Shown: positions 36,755 through 50,540, numbered from the stretch's first letter. The stretch is 64,000 nucleotides of DNA from Aphelocoma coerulescens (GCF_041296385.1 NC_091017.1:78979055-79043054), one strand, 5' to 3'. The notes: generated from the sequence alone by a model not told the origin. Numbers and translations: made by a program.

Positions 36755-37230
36755 GCTTGGTCCCAGGACAGTCCCTGATCATTCTGTCTTCATCCCTGGC
36801 TTGATCCTAATTGAGTTCCCGAGTATTCTGCCTTGGTCCTGATCCAGTCCCCGAGCACCCTGCCTTGGTCCTTGGCTTGGTCCTGAGCTGGTACCTGATC
36901 ATCCTGGCTTAATCCCAGGCTTGATCCTGATCCAGTTCTGAGTACCCTGGCTTGATTCCCATCTTGGTCCTGCTCTGGTCCCTGAATGCCCTGGTTCGGT
37001 CCCCAGCTGGTCCCCAAGGCCCCTGATTTGGTCCCAACCCAGGCACCGATTACCCTGGGTCGGTTCCCAGCTTGGTCTTGGTCTGGTCCATGGCTGCCCT
37101 GGTTAATCCCTGTCCTGGTCCTGACTGAGTCCCTGAGAATCCTGTTTTGGGCTCTGGCTTGGTCCCAGATGGTCCCTGGGCCCTCCTGTTTAATCCTGGG
37201 CTCAATCCTGATCCAGTTCCCGAGCCCCGT
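36755..37230. repeat. Diverged minisatellite of about 43 bp
   Basis: About eleven units carry the pattern GGCTTGGTCCTGANCYRGTC then CCTGAGNACCCTG. They are 30-44 bp long with some deletions. It lies between FBXO41 and EGR4. Confidence 0.75.
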
Positions 37231-39000
37231 GCCAGAGGCATCTGGCACAGCCATGTTTCCTCTCGGGTGGGCACGGGAGGGTGGCAGCGCTGGGCCCAGG
37301 GTGCCGCTGGCACAGGGTCAGGCGGGGGTCCCCATCCCCTGGGACTCGGGCTGCCACTGCTCCTGCCCTCCTGCACGTGTGCCTAGTCCCACCCCAGTCA
37401 GGAGCAGCTGTCCCAGAGGCTGTGGGGTGGCTGTGGGGTCTGTCCCATCCCTCCCACCTCCCTGGCAGCGCTGGGTGGAGGAGCAGAGAGCCAAGGCTGG
37501 AGCGGTGCCTCTGCAGAGCTTCCAGCCTCAGCATCAATTATTGATGACTTCCCGAGGGGTATTAATCAAGTCCTCCTGCATCATTCATGGCCAGCGGTGC
37601 AGGGAGCATGGCTCTGCTGCCCAGGGGATCTGACATCCCCCGGAGAGGGGCCCTAACCCAGCCCCTTCCCAGAGGAAACCTGAGGTCCTTGTTGGTGTCT
37701 CCCCAGAAAAGGTTTTTCCGGTTGTCATCTGCACCCCTTGCAGTGGTCCTGGCTCAGGATTAGGCTCCCACACCCTGGGAGGGTTCACCCGAGGGTCACG
37801 AGCACCCTTGGGCGCTATCGGGGTGTGAGATTATAGGGACACATCTGAGGGCAAATTTGGGATTTCCGCCTCAGCCAGGTTTCCTTCTGGCCCCTTCCCA
37901 CATCCCATCTTTACTGTCATCCCCCCATCCCCTGCCCAGCTTCCCAGCCCAACTCCACAGGGTCTCCAACCCCATGCAAGCTCAGATTCTGCTGGGATAC
38001 CTGGGACACTGGATTCTGCTGGGATTACTGGTGTTTAGCCCCAGAATGCTCCAGCCCACATGCTGACAAAGGGCTGAGGGGCATGGGGGAGTAAGACGGG
38101 GCTACCTCTCTCTCCTTCACATGGGGGACATGGCTGGGGGGCAGATCCCCCCTCTCCAGGGCTGCTGGAGGGGACAAAATCCATCAGAAAACGAAAGAGC
38201 AGATTACAGCCGTGTCCCTTCCCTGGATCAGTTTTCCCCTCTGCAAGGAAAGGACCATCACCCCTCAATCACCTGAGCATCGGTGACAAAGGGGCCCTGC
38301 CCCCGCTGCCTCCATTCCCACAGGCACCTTCTCCTGATTAACGGAGACCAAAGCTCGGCACGCCCCATCTGAGCACCTCCCTCAGGAAGGATGAGATTTT
38401 GGGATTTCGTGATGGTAACTGATTTTTAACCAGCAGGGGAGGGAGGTTCTTCCATGGGAGGCACATTCCTGGCTGCAGCAGCATCTCCTGTGCCACCCGG
38501 CCCCCGGCCATTCCCGGGAGAGGGGAACCAGCATCCCTCCACCATCTAAGATTCCAAAAGGCAGGGAGCAAACCGCCCCCCCCCTTGTGCAGGAGTCCCC
38601 TTGTGCAGGAGTCCCCATCCTGCCTGCCTGATGCTGCCTGGATCTCTCCAGCCCTGGGGCTGAGCCAGGTGGGAAATGGGGAATGGGGATGCCTCTGATC
38701 CCATTTCCTGAGGGTTTAGCCGAGGGTGTGTGGGACGTCCACACCCCACTGGGGACCAGGAGCCCAGGCTGGGGGCTTTGGGCTGGGCTTTGGGGTCCCC
38801 ATGGGAGAGGGGCAGATTCCTCCAGGACTCAGCCCCATCGGAACAGACCCGGAGCCACGTCCTGTGTTTGGAGGGAGACACAGCAGCAAGGAGCAGGGAT
38901 CCCTGCTCTGCCCCAGGACAAAACCCTTCTCCTGGGATGAGCCCCACCTGGGATTTGGGACTGCTCAGGAGGTGTCACCAACCACCCCGCTGCACTGACG
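37231..39000. other. Intergenic stretch between FBXO41 and EGR4
   Basis: No coding sequence, CR1 copy or conserved RNA was recognised in these 1.8 kb. Confidence 0.5.
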
Positions 39001-39226
39001 GATTTTTTTCTCCCTGTTTATTATGGAAGCACCTTTTTTCCCCAAAATGCAGCAGCAGAGGTCGAAAACCCAATAGAAATACAGGATGGAAAGGCAGAGA
39101 GCAACCTCAGCGAGGGCTTGGATCAGCTCAAATCTTTAATTAGAAAAATAGACACAAATTTGAAATATTCCTGATAGAGGCCTTTTCTTCTTACAAACCG
39201 AATGATAATAATATAATAATATAATG

Positions 39227-39265
<39 letters not shown>

Positions 39266-39774
39266 TTGAAACCACCTTTCCCAAAGGCCTGTTAGCACCG
39301 TTTGCCAGAGCCCGGTGGCGTCTCTCTCCCTGGGGAGAAAGGACCGGAGCAGTCGCAGCCCCAACCGTGCCGGCCGGAAAATCTCCAGCCAGGAACATCC
39401 TGCGAAGTGCTGGCTTGGGAAATCACAGCCCGGGCGCTACGAACGTAGAGTGTCCAAAAAACCCACCTCGGTGGTGATTGCTGTCTGTACACGGGTTTTC
39501 CTTTCCCCTCCTTGGAACAGGAGCTGTAAAATGGCTCAGTCCCTGCGCTTCGGAGATGGCTCCGGGCGGCCGGGGCTGCCACATCCCATCCCCGCAGGGA
39601 GCGGTCCGGCCCCGCGGCATCGCCTCGCCTCCCGCGGGCCCCTCTGGTGCCCGGCACGGCTCCGCCGCCGCCTCTCCTCCAGGGCCACCCAGGAGGGAAT
39701 TCCCACCCCGGCTCTCCCGTGAGACGCTCGGGGGACCTCGGGAAACGCCGCCTGCCAGCGCTCAGGTTGGCGGC
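39001..39774 (-). other. EGR4: EGR4 3' UTR with AUU repeat
   Basis: Downstream of the stop, minus-strand polyadenylation candidates are ATTAAA (plus 39135-39140) and AATAAA (plus 39017-39022). A UTR of about 640 to 770 bases fits this gene. It contains the trinucleotide array at 39201-39266. Confidence 0.65.
39201..39266. repeat. (AAT)n microsatellite in the EGR4 3' UTR
   Basis: About 20 AAT units, imperfect at the left and pure from about 39226. In the EGR4 mRNA sense this reads (AUU)n. Confidence 0.92.
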
Positions 39775-41553
<1,779 letters not shown>

Positions 41554-41594
41554 CTTCCCTGGAGACGCGGCCTGAGCGGGGCGGGCGGGCTGGG

Positions 41595-41875
41595 ACGAGC
41601 CAGGAATGCTCAGGGAGAGCCGGAAGGCGCTCGGGGAGAGCCGCGGAATGCCCGGGGAGAGCCGGCGGATGCTTAGGGGCGAGGCGGGAGATGCTGCAGG
41701 CGAGCCCGGGGATGCTCGGGGCGAGGCGGGCGATGCTCTGGGCGAGCCCGGGACGCTCGGGATGAGCTGGGAATGGTGCCCGGACCGATCCGAGGGATGC
41801 TCGGGGATGAGCCGGGGGACGCTCGGGGTGCCCGGACCGATCCGAGGGACGCTCGGGGCAGGTGCCAGGGACCCT
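41595..41875. repeat. GC-rich minisatellite of about 20 bp in the EGR4 5' leader
   Basis: Repeated GATGCTCGGGGCGAGCCGGG-like units, 18-24 bp long and degenerate, fill most of the leader. The subunit CCCGGACCGATCCGAGGGA occurs twice, 54 bp apart (near 41783 and 41837). Confidence 0.75.
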
Positions 41876-42039
41876 GCAGGTGACGCTCCGGGGTGCTCGG
41901 GGCAGTGCGGGGGGTGCTGGGGCGGGGGGCCCGGGCGCTCCGGGGGCGGGCGGGGGCAGGGCCGGGGCGGGGGGGGCAGGCAGGGCCCGGCGGCGGCGCA
42001 GCCCGAGCGGACACCCGGAGCTCCCTCCCCGCCGCCCCC

Positions 42040-42164
42040 TTTATAGCGGGAGCGGGGCTGCTCCGACCTTCCGCCGCAGCCATTTCTGGAGTCCCCAGTG
42101 AGGCTGCCGTGACGTAAATGCCCATATATGGACTCAGGATGTAGGCTAGGGAGTCCCAATAAGG
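42040..42164 (-). promoter_or_regulatory. EGR4: EGR4 immediate-early promoter: TATA, CRE and CArG boxes
   Basis: Read towards EGR4, a TATA box CTATAAAG lies at plus 42040-42046, placing the start of transcription near 42010 and giving a leader of about 450 bases. Upstream are a CRE (TGACGTAA, 42110-42117), a perfect CArG box (CCATATATGG, 42122-42131) and a CArG-like CCCAATAAGG (42155-42164). Another TGACGC half-CRE is near 42177. SRF and CREB sites next to a TATA box are the established signature of immediate-early genes such as EGR1 and FOS. Confidence 0.82.
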
Positions 42165-42652
42165 AAATCTCTCCCGTGACGCGATGCCCCTTCTCTCCCC
42201 CTTCCCTCCTCCCCTCCCCCTTTTCTCTCCCTCTGTTTTTCGTTTCCCCCCCCCTTCCTTCTCTCTTTTTAACTAATAATCGCTATATTTTTAACAAATC
42301 TCTGCTGCTCTGTGTGCGTGTGTGCCCAGCATCCCCTCCCGCAGCCCGGCCCCGCACGGGTGTGCCCACGCGTGTGCAAGACCCGGGTGTGCAGGGACGA
42401 GCCTGCGCTCGCAGCCTTTGCTTTCCCCCAGGGTCGTTCGGCCCCTGCGGCTCCCACGGTTTTTGGGAGGCTGCCGGGCATCCCCGTGGCTCCGGCCCCT
42501 GCTCCGCAGCCTTGGCTCCTGTCCCACCGTGGGCCGCTCTACCCCCACATTTGCATCTCCCCAGGCTCTCCTTCGCCCCGTGCTATTTTTTTCCCCGTGA
42601 ATGCCTTTTGTAGCTCCTGCTCCTTCTAGAAGCACGAAAGGAGCCAGGGCTG

Positions 42653-43042
42653 CCCCTTCCCTTCCCTTCCCTTCCCTTCCCTTCCCTTCCCTTCCCTTCC
42701 CTTCCCTTCCCTTCCCTTCCCTTCCCTTCCCTTCCCTTCCCTTCCCTTCCCTTCCCTTCCCTTCCCTTCCCTTCCCTTCCCTTCCCTTCCCTTCCCTTCC
42801 CTTCCCTTCCCTTCCCTTCCCTTCCCTTCCCTTCCCTTCCCTTCCCTTCCCTTCCCTTCCCTTCCCTTCCCTTCCCTTCCCTTCCCTTCCCTTCCCTTCC
42901 CTTCCCTTCCCTTCCCTTCCCTTCCCTTCCCTTCCCTTCCCTTCCCTTCCCTTCCCTTCCCTTCCCTTCCCTTCCCTTCCCTTCCCTTCCCTTCCCTTCC
43001 CTTCCCTTCCCTTCCCTTCCCTTCCCTTCCCTTCCCTTCCCT
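42653..43042. repeat. (CCCTT)n pentanucleotide array, about 390 bp
   Basis: About 77 tandem CCCTT units with no visible interruption. One strand is pure pyrimidine and the other (AAGGG)n pure purine. It lies about 640 bp upstream of the EGR4 TATA box. Translations such as repeated Gly-Arg-Glu-Gly-Lys are artefacts of the array. Confidence 0.98.
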
Positions 43043-46000
43043 GCCAGATTTTGCGATACTTTCTGCTGGCATTTCGTGTTTGTTGGATGTGGAGCGGGAG
43101 GTGGATGCCGGCTCCTCCTGCGACAGAGCAAGCGGCCAAGAGGAGAAGGCAAAGGCTGTCACCAGCTCCCTCCCTCTCCAGATTCAGTCATCCCAGTTCA
43201 TGGCTCCCACCCAGGCTGGCGTGTGGCAGGCGCGGAGTTGGGCCGGAGAAGGCAGATCCATCCTGCAGCCCCCACCATCTTCCAGGGGGAAGCTTTCAGA
43301 GCGGGCTCAGCACACGCAGGGATCCGGAGGGATCCTGGCAGCGCTTCCACCCCTGAGCATCCTCCCGACTCCCAACCTCTGCCGGGGGTGAAGCCTCTGC
43401 GGGGAGTGAGGCTGGGCCGTGCTGCTTCCCCTGGTTGGCTGTCTGGAGATTTCCAAATCTCCAGCATTGACTTGGAGCTGATCCTGGCTGAGCAGGGATG
43501 CTTTGGGGAGCAGATTGTCACTGGCACAGTTTGGGTGGGGAGAGGAAGGTTTTCTCTGGGCATTTTGGCTGCTGAGCTCAAACCCCACCATAGAAGATGT
43601 TGATACCAATATTTGGGGTACAAACCCACTGTTGTCAGCACAGAGCGGCTGAGAAGGTGACCTCAGTGTGCAGGAGGGAGCTGTGGGATGCAAAGGAGAT
43701 GGGAAGGAGGAGGGGGCCTCCCCTAAATGCCTGTTTTCCCTGCCTCCAAGTGCCCTCAGCCCTGCTGGAGGGCCAGATGTGCTGGGGCTGTGCCCCCGTG
43801 CCCACAGCCGTGCCAGGCGAGCAGGTGAAGCCAGGAGCAGCAGGTGAAGGGGCCCTGCTTCCATGCTATTCCTGGCTCCAGGATGAGTCACGGCATCACC
43901 TTGGGCAGAGCACTGGGATTTGTGTCTCGAAGCACCTCCCCTCACTGGGGGCAGCTGCTGCCTCTGCAAATGCACCAGAGCGCTGGCACAGAGGGGCAAG
44001 GAGGCACCAACCCCCCTGGAGATTCAGGGAATGAGCTGTGAGGGCCAGGCTGGAAACAAAAGAGGGGCTGGAGAGATCCAGGCAATGATCAGAGTGTGGA
44101 AGTGGGATCCCACCATTCCCCCCGTCTGTCGCCTCACAGGAGATGAGGGGAGCCCAGGGCAATGGTCAGACCATGGGTTTCAGTAAATCAAAAGCAAATC
44201 TCACCATGCAGTGCTCAGTGACACTGGAATTTGGAGCTTCAGGACATGATGAGGACCAGGATGGTGACCAGGTTTGAAACTCTCCACCTGTGGCCACTGA
44301 GCACCAGCCCAGCCTGCTGTGAGGGATGTGCTGGATGCCGGTGGGACACGACCAAGGGATGGACCTGGGGGTCCTGGATCTCCTCTCCACCTCTCCTTGG
44401 CTGCATCACTGGACCCACCCAGCCTTGGTCACTCTGGTTTTATTTGGCTGTGCCCATTTTGCCCGTCAGGGTTGTCAGGCTTTGGGATGTGTAGGATCTC
44501 CAGTCTCTGAGCTGGAGTCAGGATCTTTGCTGTGCACACCTAGGACAGCTCTGCTGCCAGCACATCTCCCAGACATGGAAAATACTGTCCCTCCTTTTAG
44601 ACAACACCTGGGAGGTTCCTGCCACAGCCACGGGACAGGGGCTGCTCTCATAAACCTTCCCTCAGCCTCAGAGCTGATCCTAAAATAGCAGCAACTGTTC
44701 AGCTCCCCAGGTAAGAAAATCAACCACCATTCTGTGCTTTATAAACCTTCATCTGCCTGTGCAGGAGTGGCTGTGAAGGTCCTGTCTGATGTCCCCAGCT
44801 CCCCTGGATGAATGCTTTCATCCCTTAATCCTGATAGAAACAGAGATTTCTATTAAAAAGCTTTTTATATTATATTTCTATATGCTAAAACCCAACCCAG
44901 TTTAAAGTGACCCTCTAGGACAGCATTGTCGGTGGAGGGAGTGTGGCTGTAGAGGTGACACCACGCATGAGGTAATGGGAAACGTGACCACGGCCGAAGC
45001 CAAGCTCTGGATCAGGTGCTGGCACCGCATTTCCCGTGCCAGAAGGGGCCCTTGGCTGCCGAGGAGGCGGGATTGCCTTCCTGGGGGGAATTGTGTCGTC
45101 ACAAGGAGCAGGGAGGAAATCCGAGCCGTGTCCAGCTCCCCCCGCCGCTCACACACCCCGGGGGGACCAGGCTCAGGCTCTGCCCCGGTTTTTGGGTTCT
45201 CTCTCTTTCCCCGGTCCCTGAGGTGCTGCAGGAGGCTTTGCACGAGGCGTTTGGAGCTGCAGTGGTCTGGAAAGCGCTGGGGCAGCTCCCCGGTGTCCGT
45301 GGGTATCTCCCCACCAAGGGTCAGCCAGGCACAGGGATTTGGGGTCCCTCCGTGAACTGGGGGTGTCCTTGGGGCAGCAGAACGACCCCAAAGCAGGGGC
45401 TGGTTCTGCCTCAGTGCTGCTGGGAGCTGGGGGTGTCTCTGGGGGTGTCTCCGGGCTTTCCAGGGGCTCAGGCACCTCCAGCCCCTCCGAACATCCCATG
45501 GGCTGCCAGCCCGGGGCTCCCCCTGGCACGGCCACCTGCGCCCGCCTGGCACTGGCCACCCACCCTGGGCTCCTGCCCACGCCCAGGGTCCTGCCTGGCC
45601 AGCTCCTCGCTGCTCCTGCTGCTCCACCCCGCTGATTCCCCCGGAGCCGCGGCCGGCTGGGTCCCAGGGCCACCTCTGTCCTGCCACACTGCCACCAACC
45701 CACTGCAGTGGCTCAGCAGCCTCCTTCCCTCCCAGTTCCCCAGTCCGTGCTCCCAGCTGGGGTTTACAGCATGGAAATCCAGCCTCAGTTCTCGGCTTCG
45801 TCTGGTTTCTCCCCTGGTTTTCATCTTTGGAGGCTTGGCTTGACTCTGCCCCTTAATCTGGCAGGTTTTGGCAGGGGTTGGATACTCTTGGGACTCACAG
45901 CCCTATTTAAGGGAGAAGCTGCCATGGAAAGGAGGAAAATCATCCTCTTCCTCCTGCCTTGCCTTGCCACAGGCAGAGAGAAGCTGGGGGAAGGTCTGGG

Positions 46001-47179
46001 AATAACTTTGCCCACTGAAACATAAGGCAGGGAAGAGCAGGCAGCCCCAGGCAGGGGCAAGGGCAGAGATGGGCAGTGCTGATGTGAGACTGGAATTCAT
46101 TTTTCCAGAGGGATGGGCTCAGGGTTGGCTCATGGCAAAGCTCCTTTGGCAGCCAAACTCGGGGCTGTGTGCCCAGAGCCCACAGGCAACTGGGGAAAAG
46201 TGCAAATTCCAGATGTCTTCTCCAAGCTCTGAACGTTCATGGCACCTCTGCAGCACCTGGTGCCCCACATTTAGTGCTCCTTGGGGGATTTTTCCACTGA
46301 TGCCTCTTGGAACTCTCTCCATTTCCTGTGCTGGGAGATGATGTCAGTTTTAGGTGAAGAAATCCCCGTTTCCGTGCCTTTGGAACGTTCCCAGTGTTTC
46401 CAGCCTTGCAGGTTCAGAAGAGCCTCCGAGCAATGGGTGTGTGATGGATCCAGGGCTGCTCAATCCCCTCCTCCTGGGGAGCAGAGCCCCTCTGTGCCGA
46501 TGGGCAGAGCTGGGAATTCCCTGCTGGGAATACCGGCCCCTTCCAAGGCTTCTCCCACGGACAAGAAAAGCTCTGTTGTCTCTGATCCTCAATACTCGAT
46601 GCTTCTGGAATTCCAACGTGGTTTTTGATCCTGGAAGCTGAGGGAAAGACAAGAACCCCCCAGCACTTCCCACTCCCCAGCACTCCCATCCCTCACGGCC
46701 AGCAGTGTCCCTGGGAATCTCTGCCCTTTGCTCAGGTTTGCTGTGCAGCGGGGGCGGAGCAGCCAATGGAATTGGGAATGTTAAAGGAATCCCTCTTGGA
46801 AGTGCTGCTGATACTCCTGTGGCACAGGGAGCAGGGACAGGGTGGGCACCCAAGGGTGGCTGCCCTGCAGCACCCACAGCTCCACAGCTGCTGTGTGGGT
46901 GCTGCACCCAACCCTGGAATTCCCTCCCCACCTCCCAGATCCATCTCCTTTGTACCACCCCCACCAAAGCCACACCAAAGCCAACCCCAGAGCCCAAATT
47001 CTTCAGCAACCACCCCAAAGCTCCCTCTGCCAGGTCTCTGGGATGGAGAAGAGAGCAGCATTCCAAGCTCTTGGACCTGGCAATGGATTTTCCAGAGGCT
47101 GGAGGGCACAGTGCGGCTCAGCAGTGATTCCTGCTGGGATGGCCACAGGAGAGAGCCCAGGGATGGAACACTGGATCAG
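43043..47179. other. Intergenic DNA upstream of EGR4, no gene recognised
   Basis: Four kilobases of moderately GC-rich sequence with no CR1, known exon or RNA that I can identify. A short AT-rich patch lies at 44815-44905. Open frames here are short and lack family motifs. Confidence 0.5.
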
Positions 47180-47405
47180 GGAATACCAGAATGGTTTGGG
47201 GTGGGAAGGACCTTAAAACCTATCAGGGACAGCTTCCACTGTCCCAGGCTGCTCCAGCCCCAGTGTCCAGCCTGGCCTTGGGCACTGCCAGGGATCCAGG
47301 GGCAGCCACAGCTGCTCTGGGCACCCTGTGCCAGGGCCTCCCACCCCCACAGCCAGGAATTCCTTCCTGATATCCCATCCATTCCTGCCCTCTGGCAGTG
47401 TGGAT
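47180..47405 (-). mobile_element. CR1 LINE 3' end
   Basis: The plus strand starts CAGAATGGTTTGGGGTGGGA and runs through the GGATCCAGGGGCAGCCACAG core to the ATTCCTGCCCTCTGGCAGTG segment. Confidence 0.88.
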
Positions 47406-48329
47406 CTCATGTCCTTGCCCTCCGTCTCCCACTCCGATCGCTCCATCCATCTCCCCTTCCAGAAGAACGCAGAGCTCCGCATTTCCATGGAAACTGGCCC
47501 AGGCCCAGCGGCGCCGTCTCCCTGGGTGCCTATTCCTGGTGCCTGCAGCGGATGCTCCGGAGGCACAGGAGACAACCTGGAGAGGTGGGGCAGGAGCTCA
47601 GGGCCACCTCCCGCCGTCCACCAGCCCCGGGGAGGAGAGGGGCTGCTCCAAGGATCTTCTCCAGGGAGGATTTTCCTCAGGCATGGCCGGGCAGCCCCAG
47701 CAGACTCAAGCAGCACGTGAGGCTCTATGAAACGCCTGCCAAAAGGGGCTCCTTATTTTTAATTCCTGGGCACGAGGCTGGAATTTCAGAGCCTGGGCCA
47801 GACGAGGTCAGGGCCGATGGTTATCTCCCTCCTGGTTTTAGGTTGCTGCACATCTCCACATTCTCTGGGTGCTCTCCTGGCCACCACAGCTCTCCCTGCC
47901 CTTCACATTTACAGATTCCTTCTCCTGCATCCTTGCTTTTTTACCCCAAGCCACCGATTTTGGGGTAAAATCCCTGGAATGTGGCTGCTGCCTGCAGCTC
48001 TGGAATGACACTGAGTACAGGAATGGCAGAGCAGCTTGGCAAAGCCCCGCTCCTAAAAATAGGCAACAGTCAGAAATAATCTCTGCTGCCCCCCAAATAA
48101 CCAAATCCCACCCCAGACTAAAGGCAAGGCACTAATTCCAGCAGCTCTGGCAGCAGCCAGAGGGAGCAGGAGCGGGGTTTCTATTCTCTCCTTCCTCACA
48201 CGCCCTAATCCCAGTATTTTTAGTGTGTTTTTGCACACAGCAGTCGGGGGCAGGAGGATTAACCGGGCTCAGGGTGAGCACGGGGCTGAGGCCAGGGCTC
48301 CCAGGAACGCCAGGATTTGGCTCTAACAA
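47406..48329. other. Intergenic DNA, nothing recognised
   Basis: No repeat or coding motif was recognised in this stretch. Confidence 0.4.
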
Positions 48330-48680
48330 AGTCCTAAAGCACGAGGGGACCGTTTTCTCAACTTCTTTCTAAAATCACCTTTTTATCCTAAGAGTTTGTG
48401 TGCCTTGATGTAATGACTGGGAAGCTGCAAACATTTCCAAGTCTTTCAGTTTGAATGAAATGATTCACTGAGCCCCAAATAGGTCTTTCTTCATTTATCT
48501 CACGCTGGTTTTAATCACCTCTAAACAAATTGTGCATATTTTTAAATAAAGCATGTTTTAAACCAAATTACTGGACTGCTTTATTTAGAAAAAGCCTGAA
48601 GCAAAACACTGAACTTCTATTTTACAGTTTTCAGCTGACGCTCCTCAACGAGCCCCGAGAATCGTCAGGCTCCTAATTAG
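48330..48680. other. AT-rich island, candidate non-coding regulatory element
   Basis: The stretch contrasts with GC-rich flanks and has no CR1 or tandem repeat. It holds homeodomain-like cores (TAATTAGC near 48675) and AATAAAG near 48546. Function is unknown. Confidence 0.3.
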
Positions 48681-49449
48681 CTGCAGGACATCCCAATGCC
48701 CATCGCGGATGCAAATCAGGAGGCTTGTGCGTCCTCTTCGGGCCCCTCCTGCTCGGCTCCGCGTGGTCTCCCAGCCTGGGCAGGGTTTTTAGGGCAGGAC
48801 AGAGGCTCGTGGGCTCCCCTGGGGCTCCCGGGAGAGGAGGTGAGGAGTGCTGGGGTGGCAGAGGCTGTGCCGGGGACATTCAGCTGTGCCGGGGAGCCCG
48901 GGCCCCAAGGAGATGCAAGTGCCAGCCCTGCAGTCACATCAAGGTGTTCATTAAGGAGCCATCGGGCTAAACCCCCCCTGGAGAGGGACGGGGCACGGAG
49001 GCTGAGCTGGCGGGACGGGGAGGAGCCGTTTCCTTGCCCCGGGACGGGAAAAAGGCTCCGGGCGCCTTTGTCCCCTCCCTTCCCAGGCAGCCATCCAGTT
49101 TCCACACCCGGTTTTCCAGTGCCCACGGGGATTACTGGGAACTGAGGTCGACCCTGGGAATGAGCAGGGAGCGTCCTGCAGAGACTCGAGGGAGGCTGTG
49201 CCAGGTCCTGCAGGTTGGTCACAGCGTCCCCTGCAGCGCTCGGGGCTGGGCAGAGGGGCTGGGAAAGGCCCTGGGGGTGCTGTGCCAGCGGCTGGACACG
49301 AGCCTGGGGTGTCCAGGTGGGCACGAGGCCGATGGAGGCCAGTGGCCCCTGGGCTGTGCCAGCTCCTGGGCCTGGGAATCAGCAGGGCCAGGGCAGTGCC
49401 CGTCCCCTGGGCTGGCACTACTGGGGCACCTCCAGTGCTGGGGGCAGCT
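48681..49449. other. Intergenic GC-rich DNA, nothing recognised
   Basis: Open frames on both strands are proline/arginine-rich composition artefacts with no domain match known to me. Confidence 0.4.
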
Positions 49450-49565
49450 CTGGAGAGACCCTGAGGGGCTGGAGCTGTCCAGGGAAGGGAACGGGGCTGG
49501 GAAGGGGCTGGAGAATTCCTGAGGGAGCTGGGAAGGGGCTCAGGCTGGAGAAAAGGAGTGCCCCG
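49450..49565 (+). mobile_element. Internal CR1 fragment
   Basis: It matches the upstream part of the copy at 9893-10300 (GTCCAGGGAAGGGAACGGGG, GGAGAATTCCTGAGGGAGCT) but lacks the 3' end. Confidence 0.75.
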
Positions 49566-49844
49566 AAGTCCAGAGGGTGCCCAGTGTGTGACTGCAGCAG
49601 GAGGTGCTGGAACAGCCCAGGGACATCTCTGGCACCGCAGGGATGCGATCATGTCCTGGATCGGGAATGTGGGGTTCTCTGAGTCAATCTGAACACCGAT
49701 CCAGCCACATTCTTCACCCCATGGTACTTTGGGGTAAAAAATGCCCCCTGGCACTTGCATTTTAGGGTGATGCTTTTCCCCTCTCCCCCAGCTTTGGGCG
49801 GCCCAGTTGAGTGAGAGGGGAAATTCTGTTCTTCCTGTGGCTGA

Positions 49845-50290
49845 GCTACAGAACAGATTTAATTTGTGTTCATTTACATCCCACACTGTAGCTCAGAGTT
49901 TCCCTAATTACACACCGAGACACCAAAGCAGCTAATTTGAAGAGTTCCATGGATGTCCCTGCACTCCCAACCTTTGGCATGAACATCACTGAGTTTTATT
50001 AATGTAATTAATACTGAAAAAAAGGATTGCTCTCATTTTACTCCTGGATTTTGGAGTTGAGTCAGGATCACAATCCTGCAGCCACCTGCAATAAATCAGG
50101 GCTGGCTGGATGGACCTGCCTTTCTAGAAGCCTTTAAATTTGGAGGAGGAATTGATGGCACAGAGCTGACTTTGGAGCCTGATGGGTTTATTGCACGGAG
50201 AGCAGAGTTAATAAATCTTCCCGCTGCTCTGATTAACGATTCTGGAGAGCGTCTCTCCACATTCTTGGAAGCTTTCCTGAAAAGGAGCAA
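49845..50290. other. AT-rich island, candidate non-coding regulatory element
   Basis: Several TAAT/ATTA cores (near 49907, 49935, 49999-50010, 50207 and 50233) lie in non-repetitive sequence between two CR1 fragments. Confidence 0.3.
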
Positions 50291-50540
50291 TGAGCTGGTC
50301 AAGGAAGCAAATAACTCTCACAAATGAAAAGCTGTTGGATAATTTCATCTCCGAGTGGGGCTGGGCCAGGTGTGAGTTCCCTCCTTGTGATCAGAGGGAA
50401 CAGGAGCTGAGGGGGGGGTCACGGGCACGATTGGAAGTGGTGCTTGGAAAAGCACCAAGGGCTGCAGGGAGCATGGAATTAATTCCAGCCTCTGCAACAG
50501 CCTGGCCAATTCACTGAGTGTGCCCCACTGGGTGCACAAA

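Noticed and set aside
35527..36804. Open frames of 240-400 codons in the CpG-rich region
   Set aside because: High GC lowers stop frequency on both strands; the sequences are Pro/Ala/Arg/Gly-rich with no recognisable domain.
36790..37254. Open frame with repeated Gln/Asp/Gly-rich units
   Set aside because: It translates the 43-bp minisatellite; there is no splice context or known domain.
42583..43162. Long open frames of repeated Gly-Arg-Glu-Gly-Lys or Pro-Phe-Pro-Ser-Leu on both strands
   Set aside because: A pentanucleotide repeat without stops is open in several frames; these are products of the (CCCTT)n array, not proteins.
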